Shown here in pieces: positions 22,866 to 30,614 of a stretch of DNA of 33,202 nt. The position numbers were made by a program, and so were the translations under genes. The stretch comes from Lentisphaeria bacterium (lineage in GTDB: Bacteria; Verrucomicrobiota; Lentisphaeria; JABSQK01; CAJWLW01): positions 30,796 to 63,997 of the forward strand of contig JASLZG010000001.1 in NCBI GenBank assembly GCA_030754995.1. The letters run 5' to 3'. How positions within the stretch are numbered: the stretch's first letter is position 1; each line of letters starts with the position of its first letter. The notes below the pieces were generated by a model. It searched no databases, was not told the origin of the DNA, and was given only the letters and a program-made list of their open reading frames with translations.

Positions 22866-25508
22866 CTAGGCTTCCGTGGGCAACACCAGCACCAGGTAGT
22901 CGTCGTCTGATTCCGGCATGTCGATGACGCTCGAGCCGTGGATGGTTTCGGTTCGCACACAGCGTTTTTCATTCAGCGAAAAGACCTGGCACAGCAGCGG
23001 CTGCGCCGGCAGGTTCTGCAGGTCGATCGTGCATGCCGCCGGCTCCGGCATCCGGTTGAGGTTGCCGGCGAGATAGACGTGTCCGTCACGGACGATGTGG
23101 TTCGTGCAGTTGTAAAAGTAGGCGATCAGCGTCTGCCGGTCCGCAGACCACAGGTAGCTCGCCCGATAGTCCGCTGAAACACGCAGCGGCCCGGATGACA
23201 GAACGTCGTCGGTCAGCGTCGGTGCGGTGTAGGATTCGGTCGCATCGAGCATCGTGACGCCGGCCGGTTCCGGGTCGCCCGGTTGCACGTAACTGGTCAT
23301 CAGCGGCAGTGCCGAAAAGAACGCCTCGTATTCCTCCAACACCAGGCGGCCGTCGAAACCATCCGGCCCGCTCCCGACATTCGTGCCATCGACCCGGATC
23401 GCGACCGGTGCCTGGAGGAACGCCTGCGACCAGTCGACGGCGTCGCGAACCTGGCGGAACACTATCCGTTCGTCTTCGGCATGTTGCTCGCCCCAGGTGA
23501 TCAGCAGCGGGATACGATGGACCAGCCCGATATAGAGATTGTCGCGCAGCCGCCGCCGATAGTGCCCGGTACCGCACCAGGTATCCTCCTGGCCCATGAA
23601 CCGTTTGTACAGGTGCGGGCACGGCCAGCTGCCCTCGCCCATGAAGTAGTCTCCGAGCTGCAGGAACTTGAGCTCGATGGCGAGATCGAGTTCCGGCTTC
23701 AGTTCCATGCCCATCCAGTACATGCGGCTACCCGCCAGCTCCGCTTCCCAGGCGACGTCGGTCCGGCAGCCCTCGGGGAAGCCGGCCGTCCACTCATAGA
23801 CGATCCACGCCGCCCGGTGTGCGTCCGGCAGGTCGAAGAGGCGGTGGATCGGTTCGATTATATAGATGTGGTTCGGCATCTGTTTCTGCATGAAACGATA
23901 GGCGTCGTTGACCCGCTCCGGGCCGGCGGCAATGTCACCCTCGCCCGAGGTCGAGACGCAGAAGAGTGCCGTTTCGTCGCGGTACATGTCGGCGAAATCC
24001 TGCAGGTACCCATGAAAGAGTTCATCGAACCGCGACCCGTTGCCGGGGTGCGTCCAGTCCTCGTCCTTGAAGCCCGCCTCGAGATACTGGCGCAGCACCG
24101 GTGTCTGGTGTCCCTGCGTCTGACTGGTGCCGTATGGGTAGTGGGAAACGGCCTGCTCCAGAACGAGGCCGTGGCGCGCCGCCACCCGCATGACCAGCGC
24201 CAACTGCTCTGCCGCGCGGGGTATGATGTGCCCGCAAGCGTCGAGCTTTTCCCAGATACCCCAACCGACCAGCAGGTGAATCAGATCCCAGCCGCACGAC
24301 TGCAGGTATTCGAAGCGCCAGGTCAGTTCCGCCTCGGTCATCGCGTCCCAGTAATGCCAGTGCTCAGCCTCCGGATTAGCGTCCAGCTCCGCCTGTCCCT
24401 GCACCAGTGTTTCTTCCGGCGTGCCGATGTCACGGACAAATGCCATGTCCGCGGCAGAGCCGCTGAGCGGCCCCTGCACCTTGCCGTCCCGGACCAGGCT
24501 GTGGGCCGCCGATTCATAGCTGAGGAAAATGCCGTCCGTCACCCGGAGCACCAGTGAGCTCGTCGCCTCAATGGCACCGGCGGCGGTCAGTTCCGCCTCG
24601 TGTTCACCCGCCGGCAAGTCGGTAAAGGAGCCGCTCCACACACCGTCGAGCGCAATCAGCTCGGCGACGTGGTCCCCTGACCTGGCGGTCACCTGCACCG
24701 TCTGGGGATCCGGGACCTGGCCGTCCGCGCCGATGACGACAGCCGAGATCGGCATGCCTGTTTTTTCGATATTCTGTGCCGTTCGCACGACCGGCAGGCA
24801 GGGCACCAGCGCCGCGTGCCCCGCCATCGCTGCGGCAAAAGTGATGGACGCTTCGGCTTCCGGCGTTTCCGTCCACAGGCCGACGGCGATATGCACCGCC
24901 GCAAAGTGGTGCGCGTAACCTTTGGCTGCCATGGCGGCAGCCAGGTCCAGGGTCACGGCGCCCGGCTCCGTGTGCCAGTTGCTGGCCAGCAGGGGCGGAC
25001 CGGTGCGGCTCTTGACCAGCACACATACCTGCCACTGCGCGGTGGCGTCGCTGACCGTGACACTGAGAATCGGATGCTGGTCGAGGTTGACCTGCAGCTC
25101 GGGCAACGCCACAACTTCCCGCTGCCGGGCCGAGCGCTTTTCGAACGTCAGTTCGGAACCGGCATGCTGCAGCGGATTGGCCGGATCACTGAACCAGTCG
25201 CTGACCCGCGCCTCGCCGGTGAGCTCGAGATTGCCGGCGGCTTCATACGCCAGGACGGTGCGGTTGGGCGTCGCGGCCCAGCGCATGGCGCGGTTGAACG
25301 TCCGCGACTGCCCGAGAAAGGCGCAATACTCCGGCTCCGTTTGCCGTCCAGGTATGCGCGGTTCATGGTAGACCTCATCGGCGTGCCCCTCGAGCGCGAA
25401 TTCCGGGCGTTCCGTTGAAACAGTGCCGTCATCCCACTGCACGGTTCCCCATGAGCCAATGCCGGCAGCCCGGCGATTCTCCGGTTCGTTTGTTTCATCA
25501 TCACTCAT
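22866..25508 (-). CDS. Large putative TIM-barrel glycosidase, family not recognised
   Basis: An 880-residue protein starting at ATG 25508, with AAGGA upstream. Residues 1-250 are beta-rich (SELTFEKRSARQREVVALPE, then sandwich-like strands). Residues 250-325 look like an Ig/macroglobulin-type segment (GMPISAVVIGADGQVPDPQT). From about 390 to 720 the pattern is a TIM barrel: RFEYLQSCGWDLIHLLVGWG, AARHGLVLEQAVSHYPYG, LFCVSTSGEGD with Glu523, IYIIEPIHRLFD with Glu552, AAWIVYEWTAGFPEG. The end is beta-rich. The layout recalls clan GH-A enzymes, but no family signature is certain and the catalytic acids are guesses. No signal peptide is visible, so it probably acts on imported oligosaccharides. It lies about 200 bases after the GH-D-like gene, with the gene relic between them. 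Confidence 0.72.
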   Translation of the reverse strand: MSDDETNEPENRRAAGIGSWGTVQWDDGTVSTERPEFALEGHADEVYHEPRIPGRQTEPEYCAFLGQSRTFNRAMRWAATPNRTVLAYEAAGNLELTGEARVSDWFSDPANPLQHAGSELTFEKRSARQREVVALPELQVNLDQHPILSVTVSDATAQWQVCVLVKSRTGPPLLASNWHTEPGAVTLDLAAAMAAKGYAHHFAAVHIAVGLWTETPEAEASITFAAAMAGHAALVPCLPVVRTAQNIEKTGMPISAVVIGADGQVPDPQTVQVTARSGDHVAELIALDGVWSGSFTDLPAGEHEAELTAAGAIEATSSLVLRVTDGIFLSYESAAHSLVRDGKVQGPLSGSAADMAFVRDIGTPEETLVQGQAELDANPEAEHWHYWDAMTEAELTWRFEYLQSCGWDLIHLLVGWGIWEKLDACGHIIPRAAEQLALVMRVAARHGLVLEQAVSHYPYGTSQTQGHQTPVLRQYLEAGFKDEDWTHPGNGSRFDELFHGYLQDFADMYRDETALFCVSTSGEGDIAAGPERVNDAYRFMQKQMPNHIYIIEPIHRLFDLPDAHRAAWIVYEWTAGFPEGCRTDVAWEAELAGSRMYWMGMELKPELDLAIELKFLQLGDYFMGEGSWPCPHLYKRFMGQEDTWCGTGHYRRRLRDNLYIGLVHRIPLLITWGEQHAEDERIVFRQVRDAVDWSQAFLQAPVAIRVDGTNVGSGPDGFDGRLVLEEYEAFFSALPLMTSYVQPGDPEPAGVTMLDATESYTAPTLTDDVLSSGPLRVSADYRASYLWSADRQTLIAYFYNCTNHIVRDGHVYLAGNLNRMPEPAACTIDLQNLPAQPLLCQVFSLNEKRCVRTETIHGSSVIDMPESDDDYLVLVLPTEA

Positions 25509-25598
25509 GTCGATTCCTTGATGTTTCTGTAAGGCTCCAAAGTAGTGCGGATCTCCGTTGGCGCCAAGTAGGACGGATTCGGATCGCCGCCCGGCTTG

Positions 25599-25704
25599 TT
25601 ACGCCTCCGGCACCAGGATTTCGTAAATGCCCGCTTCCTGGTCTTCGTGGTGCGGCGCGACAATTCTGAGAGCGCTGGTGGTTGGACGAGCATCGATCTG
25701 CAGA
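25599..25704 (-). pseudogene. Relic: 3' end of a gene with a GH127-like discoidin C-terminus
   Basis: Directly after the stop of the 718-residue gene, in another frame, about 34 codons read DLQIDARPTTSALRIVAP, then HHEDQEAGIYEILVPEA and a TAA. The last 27 residues align without gaps to the end of GH127 copy A (TTTALRVVAQ...GGIYEIRVLET) with 15 identities. No start codon or body of such a gene remains, so this is a decayed or truncated C-terminal module. Either a third GH127-type gene was lost here, or the discoidin end of the preceding protein was split off by a frameshift. Confidence 0.7.
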
Positions 25705-27861
25705 TCACACCGACGACGGTGCCCCGGTGATCCGGTAGATCGTGTAGGGTTCCGTTCTCAGCGTCCCGCGGGTATCCTCGGGTGTGGCGGATTCACCGGA
25801 AATGCGCTCGACGCGAGCGCTGTCCGGCAGCTCATAATCGAACGCCGCGTAGGCGAACAGAACGCGGCCCGCCGCCGCCTGCCACTCAACCCCATGGTCG
25901 TCGGGCAGCAACCGGCGCGTCTCCATAAACGACTTGACCTGGTTGAAGGTATGGTAGTAGCTTGTCATCGCATCGAGGTTGCTCGGCCACTGGTCAATGA
26001 TATCGTCCTCGTGTTCGCCGAGCATGAGCAGCGAGTAGTTGGCCAGGGCGCGAAAACACTGCTCCTTCACCTGCTGCCCGGTCCGGCTCGGGTGTACGTG
26101 CACCATTGGCAGTGTGCCGACCAGCATGTCCTCGTGGCCGACCCACCAGGACCAGTCGTTCTGACCGGCTACGGCATGCGTCGCGGCGGGGTTGTCCGTC
26201 ACGTTGTCGCCCATGCCGAAACGGCCGAAGCCCATGGGGCCGATTCCTTCATTGGATATCGCCTTGACGCCCATCTTGTTGAGGCCGCCGATGAAACGGG
26301 CGACGCCGGCGGTATTCGGCTGCATCCCGGCCTGGTAATCGACGCCCATCATGGCGAAATTACCGATCGAGTCGAAGAAGACATAGTCGAGCCCGTGCCG
26401 TTTCCATTCGGCAAACGACTCCAGCAGCCAGTCACAGGCGGCGTTCCAGTTGAGGCCCCAGGTGACATTGATGAGGGGGCCGCCCGAGTGGGGCCGCGTG
26501 TTGACGGCCCGGCAGGCGAACTCGGGATGCTCCTTGAAGATCGGGGCATTCGGCGAGAGCTGCCCACCAACCCATTGGCCGATCTCCAGCCCGGCAGCCT
26601 TACCCGCCGCGTAGAACGCTTCCCACGCCTCCCAGCCGCCCCAGAATTCGGCCATCCGATAGCGCCAGCAATTGCAGGTGGAGCTGGTGACCAGGTCACC
26701 GTGAATCCCGCTCTGCAATTTGTAGGTGTAGCCGTTTTCCGATATGTCCGATTCACCCATCGGCTCAGGGAACACGCGACGCACGCCGGCCGCCGCGAGG
26801 TCCGGCAGGTGTTCCGCCCAGCCGGCCAGCGCGTTTTCCGGGGCATACGGTTTGCCGGCGATATAGATCAGCAGCTTGCCGTCGTCGTCAAGCTCCGGCC
26901 GGTAGGCCAGCCCGCACTCGGGCAGGAGATAGGGGGTGTTGACATCGAAGGCGGCGCGCACCACCCCCTGCGCATGCCGCAGGGCCCGCAGCCAGCGGTC
27001 ATGCATCAGGTGCTCCGGCGCCCCCCCACCTGGCGGCGGCGGCGCCAGGAGGATGCATTTGCGCGGGAACACCAGGTCCTGGCCCAGCAGCTGCAGGCAC
27101 TTGTCGAGCACGAAGACGACGTCCTCGCCCTTGTTCTTCTGGATCATCGAATGCACGTCCACGAACTCCGGCCAGTAGCCGAGCAGGGAGCCTGCGGGCC
27201 CATACTGGAAATCGAAGCATTGCATGGGGCTGTAGCGTGAACTGAACTGGAACGAGACCCCATGCGGGTTGCCCGCCTGGCCCAGTTGCCGCCAGCAGGT
27301 CGTGGTAAAGTCGGTGTCCTTTTCACAGTAGTACACGGGCGGGTTCACCTGGCCCTGGCTCAGGAGCGTGTTCCCCGAGGCGCTCCCGCCCAGCTCCCAG
27401 GTCGCCGTCATGGTGATCTGGTGGATCGACCGCTGATCGCTGCGGAAGCTCAAGGCGTAGGAGAAACCGTCGTACTGCACGCCGTCCAGGGTAAGCTGTT
27501 CGGGCTTGAACCGCCATTCGACGCTATCCTCGAAGGGCCCGCCTTCGACCCGCGGCCAGGCCAGCTGACTGTCGTACTCGTCGCGATATTCCCCGAACAG
27601 TCCCTGCCTGCCGAAGGCGGTGGTCAGCAGCACGACATCGGCGCCGTCGGTTTGCACGTCGTCGAGGCGGAACGAGTCGTACCGAATGCCGTCCGGCGTC
27701 ATGATGTCGGGTCTCAGCGGGACGGTTGCCGACCGTATTGTGACACCGTTGACGGTGATCTTGCCCAAACCAGGGAACCGGTCTTCCCGGGACAACAGTT
27801 CAATGGTCGCTTGACCAACCCTTATTTCCGCCGGCGTCGATGCCGTTGCGTCTTCCCTCAT
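25705..27861 (-). CDS. Putative glycosidase with GH36/GH27-like TIM barrel
   Basis: A 718-residue protein from ATG 27861, which has AAAGGAG just upstream; the track start adds 23 doubtful residues. The N-terminal ~300 residues are beta-sandwich-like, as in clan GH-D enzymes. The barrel region has GLEIGQWVGGQLSPNAPIFK followed by EHPEFACR, parallel to the GLWFEPE...HPDW strand of GH36 alpha-galactosidases. Next is GLDYVFFDSIGN, where Asp497 sits where the nucleophile strand would fall, then ISNEGIGPMGFGRFGMGDN, where Glu or Asp may be the acid. The usual K-x-D of GH36 is not present, so it would be a distant or new family. No signal peptide. It is the second gene of the lyase-led cluster, 164 bases after the PL22-like gene. 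Confidence 0.72.
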   Translation of the reverse strand: MREDATASTPAEIRVGQATIELLSREDRFPGLGKITVNGVTIRSATVPLRPDIMTPDGIRYDSFRLDDVQTDGADVVLLTTAFGRQGLFGEYRDEYDSQLAWPRVEGGPFEDSVEWRFKPEQLTLDGVQYDGFSYALSFRSDQRSIHQITMTATWELGGSASGNTLLSQGQVNPPVYYCEKDTDFTTTCWRQLGQAGNPHGVSFQFSSRYSPMQCFDFQYGPAGSLLGYWPEFVDVHSMIQKNKGEDVVFVLDKCLQLLGQDLVFPRKCILLAPPPPGGGAPEHLMHDRWLRALRHAQGVVRAAFDVNTPYLLPECGLAYRPELDDDGKLLIYIAGKPYAPENALAGWAEHLPDLAAAGVRRVFPEPMGESDISENGYTYKLQSGIHGDLVTSSTCNCWRYRMAEFWGGWEAWEAFYAAGKAAGLEIGQWVGGQLSPNAPIFKEHPEFACRAVNTRPHSGGPLINVTWGLNWNAACDWLLESFAEWKRHGLDYVFFDSIGNFAMMGVDYQAGMQPNTAGVARFIGGLNKMGVKAISNEGIGPMGFGRFGMGDNVTDNPAATHAVAGQNDWSWWVGHEDMLVGTLPMVHVHPSRTGQQVKEQCFRALANYSLLMLGEHEDDIIDQWPSNLDAMTSYYHTFNQVKSFMETRRLLPDDHGVEWQAAAGRVLFAYAAFDYELPDSARVERISGESATPEDTRGTLRTEPYTIYRITGAPSSV

Positions 27862-27965
27862 GCTCCTTTCCCCTCCCCTGGTGGCAGTCAGTGATATATT
27901 TGAAATAGTGCGAATGCAGCACTCATGCAACCGCTGGGCCGTTCCAGGTCAATCTTCCCCCCCGG

Positions 27966-27986
27966 GATTTGTCAAGTGAACAAATC
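27966..27986. promoter_or_regulatory. Inverted repeat overlapping a TTGACA box
   Basis: GATTTGT and ACAAATC form a perfect 7-bp inverted repeat around a 7-base spacer, about 105 bases upstream of the 718-residue gene. On the minus strand the repeat covers a perfect TTGACA. No convincing -10 box lies 16-18 bases downstream, so a promoter is unproven. The repeat could be an operator for a TetR- or GntR-like regulator not present in the window. Confidence 0.3.
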
Positions 27987-28025
27987 ATGAACGCCCAACA
28001 TGAAAAGTTGTTTCGGCGCGGCCCG

Positions 28026-29186
28026 TCAATCCAGGTTCGCCAGGAACCCGTCCGGTATCTCGGCCTTGAAAACGTGGGGGACGCCCCGGGGATCGGCATT
28101 GTATATCACGTGCCGCGTATCCGTCGTGAAATAAGCGTGGGGGTGGGTGTACTGCGCCCCCGCAAGGATGCCCGGCATATCCTCGAGGAGCTCGGCATAC
28201 TTGCCGGTCTCAAAGTTGCCGACAACCAGGGGAGTGCGCCCCGGCAAACCATCGGGATAAGAATCGCAAACGAAATATCTGCCGCACCTGGAGACGCAGA
28301 GATGGTTGAAATAATGGTCGGGCGTCGCGAAGACTGTCGGTTTTTCATCGCCCGGCACGGCGGTGAAAAGATTCCCCTGCGGATAACGGGCATCGAGGGA
28401 ACCGTCGGCACTGGCAAGCACTGTGAAAGCTACCCGCCCGGTATCCGCGACAAAGCACTCATGCCCGGTGAGGCCGGCAGTCACAGGCTCGCCGGCGGGG
28501 ACGGGACGCAGGTTGCCGCCCTCGGCATCGAGGACGAAGAGGGTCGTTCCCTGCTCGCTGTCGCCGGGGCTGGTGATCGTCCCGTCCGGGGCCATCTTCG
28601 AGCCGCGATTGTGTTGAACCATGAGATCTTTGCCAGTCACCGGGTTGTACTGGAGATGGGTGTTGACGATCTCGGGATGCTCGAAAATCACCTCCCATTC
28701 GCCCGACTCCAGGTCCATGCGCACCACCCCGATAGTCGGGCCGGAGAGCACCGCCTGGCCGACGAGGTAACGCTGATCCGGCGAAACCGAACTGAGGGTC
28801 ATTTCCCGGGGAAAAGTGACACTGGAGCTGATGATCTCCTTATCGAGGGTGTCCAGTGACAACCGCACCAGCTCATGCCCCTGGCGCATGTAGTAGATGT
28901 ATCCGCTCCAGGCGGCTGTGCAGGGCATATCATCGATACATTCCTCGACCAGCGTGCTCAGGAGGGTAGTAAGATCCGTCACCAGCAACATGCGCTGCGT
29001 AGTGCGGCACGAATCCATTCCCGACTGGCGCACGATGGTGACGCGATTACCGTCTTTGGAGCAGTAGGGTTGCTCGCAGTAGATGTTGTTGTTGTGGCAA
29101 ACCGCAGTCGTCAAGCGGGTGATCCTGGCGCCGCTTTGAGGATCAGGATTCATATCACTAGCTTCGGTGAACCACGTGAACATCAT
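28026..29186 (-). CDS. Oligogalacturonate lyase-like beta-propeller (PL22-like)
   Basis: A 386-residue predicted seven-bladed propeller (TolB-like repeats such as LSSVSPDQRYLVGQ and LCVSRCGRYFVCDSYPDG). PL22 enzymes cut short unsaturated oligogalacturonides inside the cell by beta-elimination. In the Yersinia enzyme the Mn ligands include Gln350, His353 and His355; here AQYTHPH gives Gln345, His348 and His350 with exactly that spacing. FNH (His295) or GHE (His242) could supply the remaining His ligand. The length matches the family and no signal peptide is present, so it is cytosolic. GGGAGA precedes ATGATG, leaving two possible adjacent starts. It heads the cluster with two putative glycosidases. 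The family match is good; substrate could be oligogalacturonate or a related uronide. Confidence 0.85.
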   Translation of the reverse strand: MMFTWFTEASDMNPDPQSGARITRLTTAVCHNNNIYCEQPYCSKDGNRVTIVRQSGMDSCRTTQRMLLVTDLTTLLSTLVEECIDDMPCTAAWSGYIYYMRQGHELVRLSLDTLDKEIISSSVTFPREMTLSSVSPDQRYLVGQAVLSGPTIGVVRMDLESGEWEVIFEHPEIVNTHLQYNPVTGKDLMVQHNRGSKMAPDGTITSPGDSEQGTTLFVLDAEGGNLRPVPAGEPVTAGLTGHECFVADTGRVAFTVLASADGSLDARYPQGNLFTAVPGDEKPTVFATPDHYFNHLCVSRCGRYFVCDSYPDGLPGRTPLVVGNFETGKYAELLEDMPGILAGAQYTHPHAYFTTDTRHVIYNADPRGVPHVFKAEIPDGFLANLD

Positions 29187-29591
29187 TTTTCTCCCAGTTG
29201 TCGAAATTTCATTGTCTCGGGGCAGGCGATGAAGCCGGCTCTATTATACTCGACAATCCAGTCGAAATCACAGGCCTCCAAAAAGAATGGCGGCCGGCTC
29301 GGAAAACCCTGTCCAGCGGTCCATGATGGCGGTGCCGGCGGCGAACCCGCCGGGCCGTTCGAGGGGTGGAAGAACCAGCCGCGACCACCGGGGTGAAGGC
29401 GCCGGCGACGGGATCGAGCCGACGACCTGATCATGCCGGCCGCCCTGGCCCCGCAGGTTCGGACATGTTGTCGCTTCCTCTGGCCCGTGGCGCGGGCGGG
29501 AGGCGCCGCTGGCTGAGGGCGAACCGTCATTCACGATGCCCATGCGGTTGCCGAGTCCGGCCCTGTTGTGCTGACCGTCTTTGTTGGCGGT
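29187..29591. other. 405-base gap upstream of the PL22-like gene
   Basis: I see no convincing gene here; the two track ORFs are low-complexity shadows. It holds the promoter candidate at 29243-29248 and a GC-rich hairpin, CCGGCGG-CGAAC-CCGCCGG (29335-29353), without a T-run. The hairpin lies about 240 bases beyond the GNAT gene stop and might act as a weak transcription barrier between the two units. Confidence 0.4.
29243..29265 (-). promoter_or_regulatory. Candidate sigma70 promoter with adjacent inverted repeat
   Basis: On the minus strand a perfect TATAAT (29243-29248) lies about 57 bases before the PL22-like start. The -35 box at 17 bases is poor (GTGATT). The inverted repeat TCGAC-N6-GTCGA (29250-29265) sits in the spacer, where a bound regulator would block or aid polymerase. 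It would drive the PL22-like gene and the two putative glycosidases. Confidence 0.45.
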
Positions 29592-30554
29592 TCAGCCGAC
29601 TGGCTTTTCGTACATGCCGGAGTTCGAGCAGACGGTCGCACCGACGGCACCGTAAAATGGCACCAGTGCCGGGCCGGTCCAGTCGATGAAGCAACCGCTG
29701 CCGCCTTGCCGCCGGATATGGGCGGCGGCGCTCTCGCACATGGCGGTGCCCAAGCCCCGGCCGCGAAACTGTTCGGCAATCGACACGGCGCCGAAGCCGC
29801 CCATGTCGGTGCCGTAAATTCGTTCCCAGACCACATTGGGTCCACGGAACCGGCTGCCCGGCGTGAAGGTCTGGATACAGCCAACGACGTCCGCGCCGTG
29901 CTTGACCGCCAGCATGTTTTCCGCATCCCCATGAACCATCGCGAGCAGCAGCGAATCCAGCCACTTGCCATGGGCCTCCCGCTCGAGCAGCAGGCAGGCA
30001 CCGCTGAGGTCGGTGTCGGTCAGCGGCACCACGGCCATGCCCATGTCCGCCAGCCGGGCGGTGCTTTCCCGGGACATCTCGAAATCGGCGAGCGACCCGT
30101 ACATGTCGATGACGTCGGCGATCCGTTCATAACCGTTGGCCGCGAAAAACGCCTGGGCCCCCGGCAGGTCATCGGGCACGCCGGTCCAGAAGCGGTAGAA
30201 CCCGCGGCTGACGGTGACGGTGTCGATCCCGCAATCACGGGCCCGCTGCTCGAGCTCCGCCAGGACGCTGTTGCCGAGGCCGCGGCGCTGGGCCGTCGGG
30301 TCGACGAGGACGGCCTGGATCGAACCGCTGTCCGGCGGCCGCCCGGCGCGGCGGTTGATCTCGAGGTTGCCGAAACCGATCGCGTTGTCCCCGTCCAACT
30401 GCACGACGGCGTCGCCAAGTTCAAAATGGTCGTTGGTAAACAGGCGGGGTCGCAGGACCCGGTCGGTGACCGGGTAGCAATCACCGAGGGCGCGCTCCCA
30501 AAGCTCGGCCACCTGCCGGTGGTGCTGGTACGGGTCAAACGTCAACAGGGCCAT
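29592..30554 (-). CDS. Tandem GNAT-fold N-acetyltransferase
   Basis: A 320-residue protein made of two GNAT domains. The first has the acetyl-CoA loop VDPTAQRRGLGNSVLAELE near residues 85-103; the second has VSIAEQFRGRGLGTAMCESA near 270. Both keep the Q/R-x-x-G-x-G/A core, so both could bind acetyl-CoA. Double-GNAT proteins are common, and their substrates (amines, antibiotics, amino sugars) cannot be read from the sequence. The gene starts 60 bases after the methyltransferase stop, without a clear ribosome-binding site. No functional tie to the glycan genes is evident. Confidence 0.85.
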   Translation of the reverse strand: MALLTFDPYQHHRQVAELWERALGDCYPVTDRVLRPRLFTNDHFELGDAVVQLDGDNAIGFGNLEINRRAGRPPDSGSIQAVLVDPTAQRRGLGNSVLAELEQRARDCGIDTVTVSRGFYRFWTGVPDDLPGAQAFFAANGYERIADVIDMYGSLADFEMSRESTARLADMGMAVVPLTDTDLSGACLLLEREAHGKWLDSLLLAMVHGDAENMLAVKHGADVVGCIQTFTPGSRFRGPNVVWERIYGTDMGGFGAVSIAEQFRGRGLGTAMCESAAAHIRRQGGSGCFIDWTGPALVPFYGAVGATVCSNSGMYEKPVG

Positions 30555-30614
30555 ATTAAAACCACGTGAAAAGGGATTTCGGTTGGTATGCCGCCTCGTA
30601 AAGCCGGGTCAGCT

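Noticed and set aside
23283-24557. Plus-strand ORF of 424 aa
   Set aside because: It is a shadow of the 880-residue putative glycosidase.
25627-27240. Plus-strand ORF of 537 aa
   Set aside because: It is a shadow of the 718-residue GH-D-like protein; the minus frame has good barrel motifs and a ribosome-binding site.
29335-29353. GC hairpin CCGGCGG-CGAAC-CCGCCGG as an intrinsic terminator
   Set aside because: No T-run follows on either strand, and it is far from the GNAT gene stop; kept only as a note in the gap entry.
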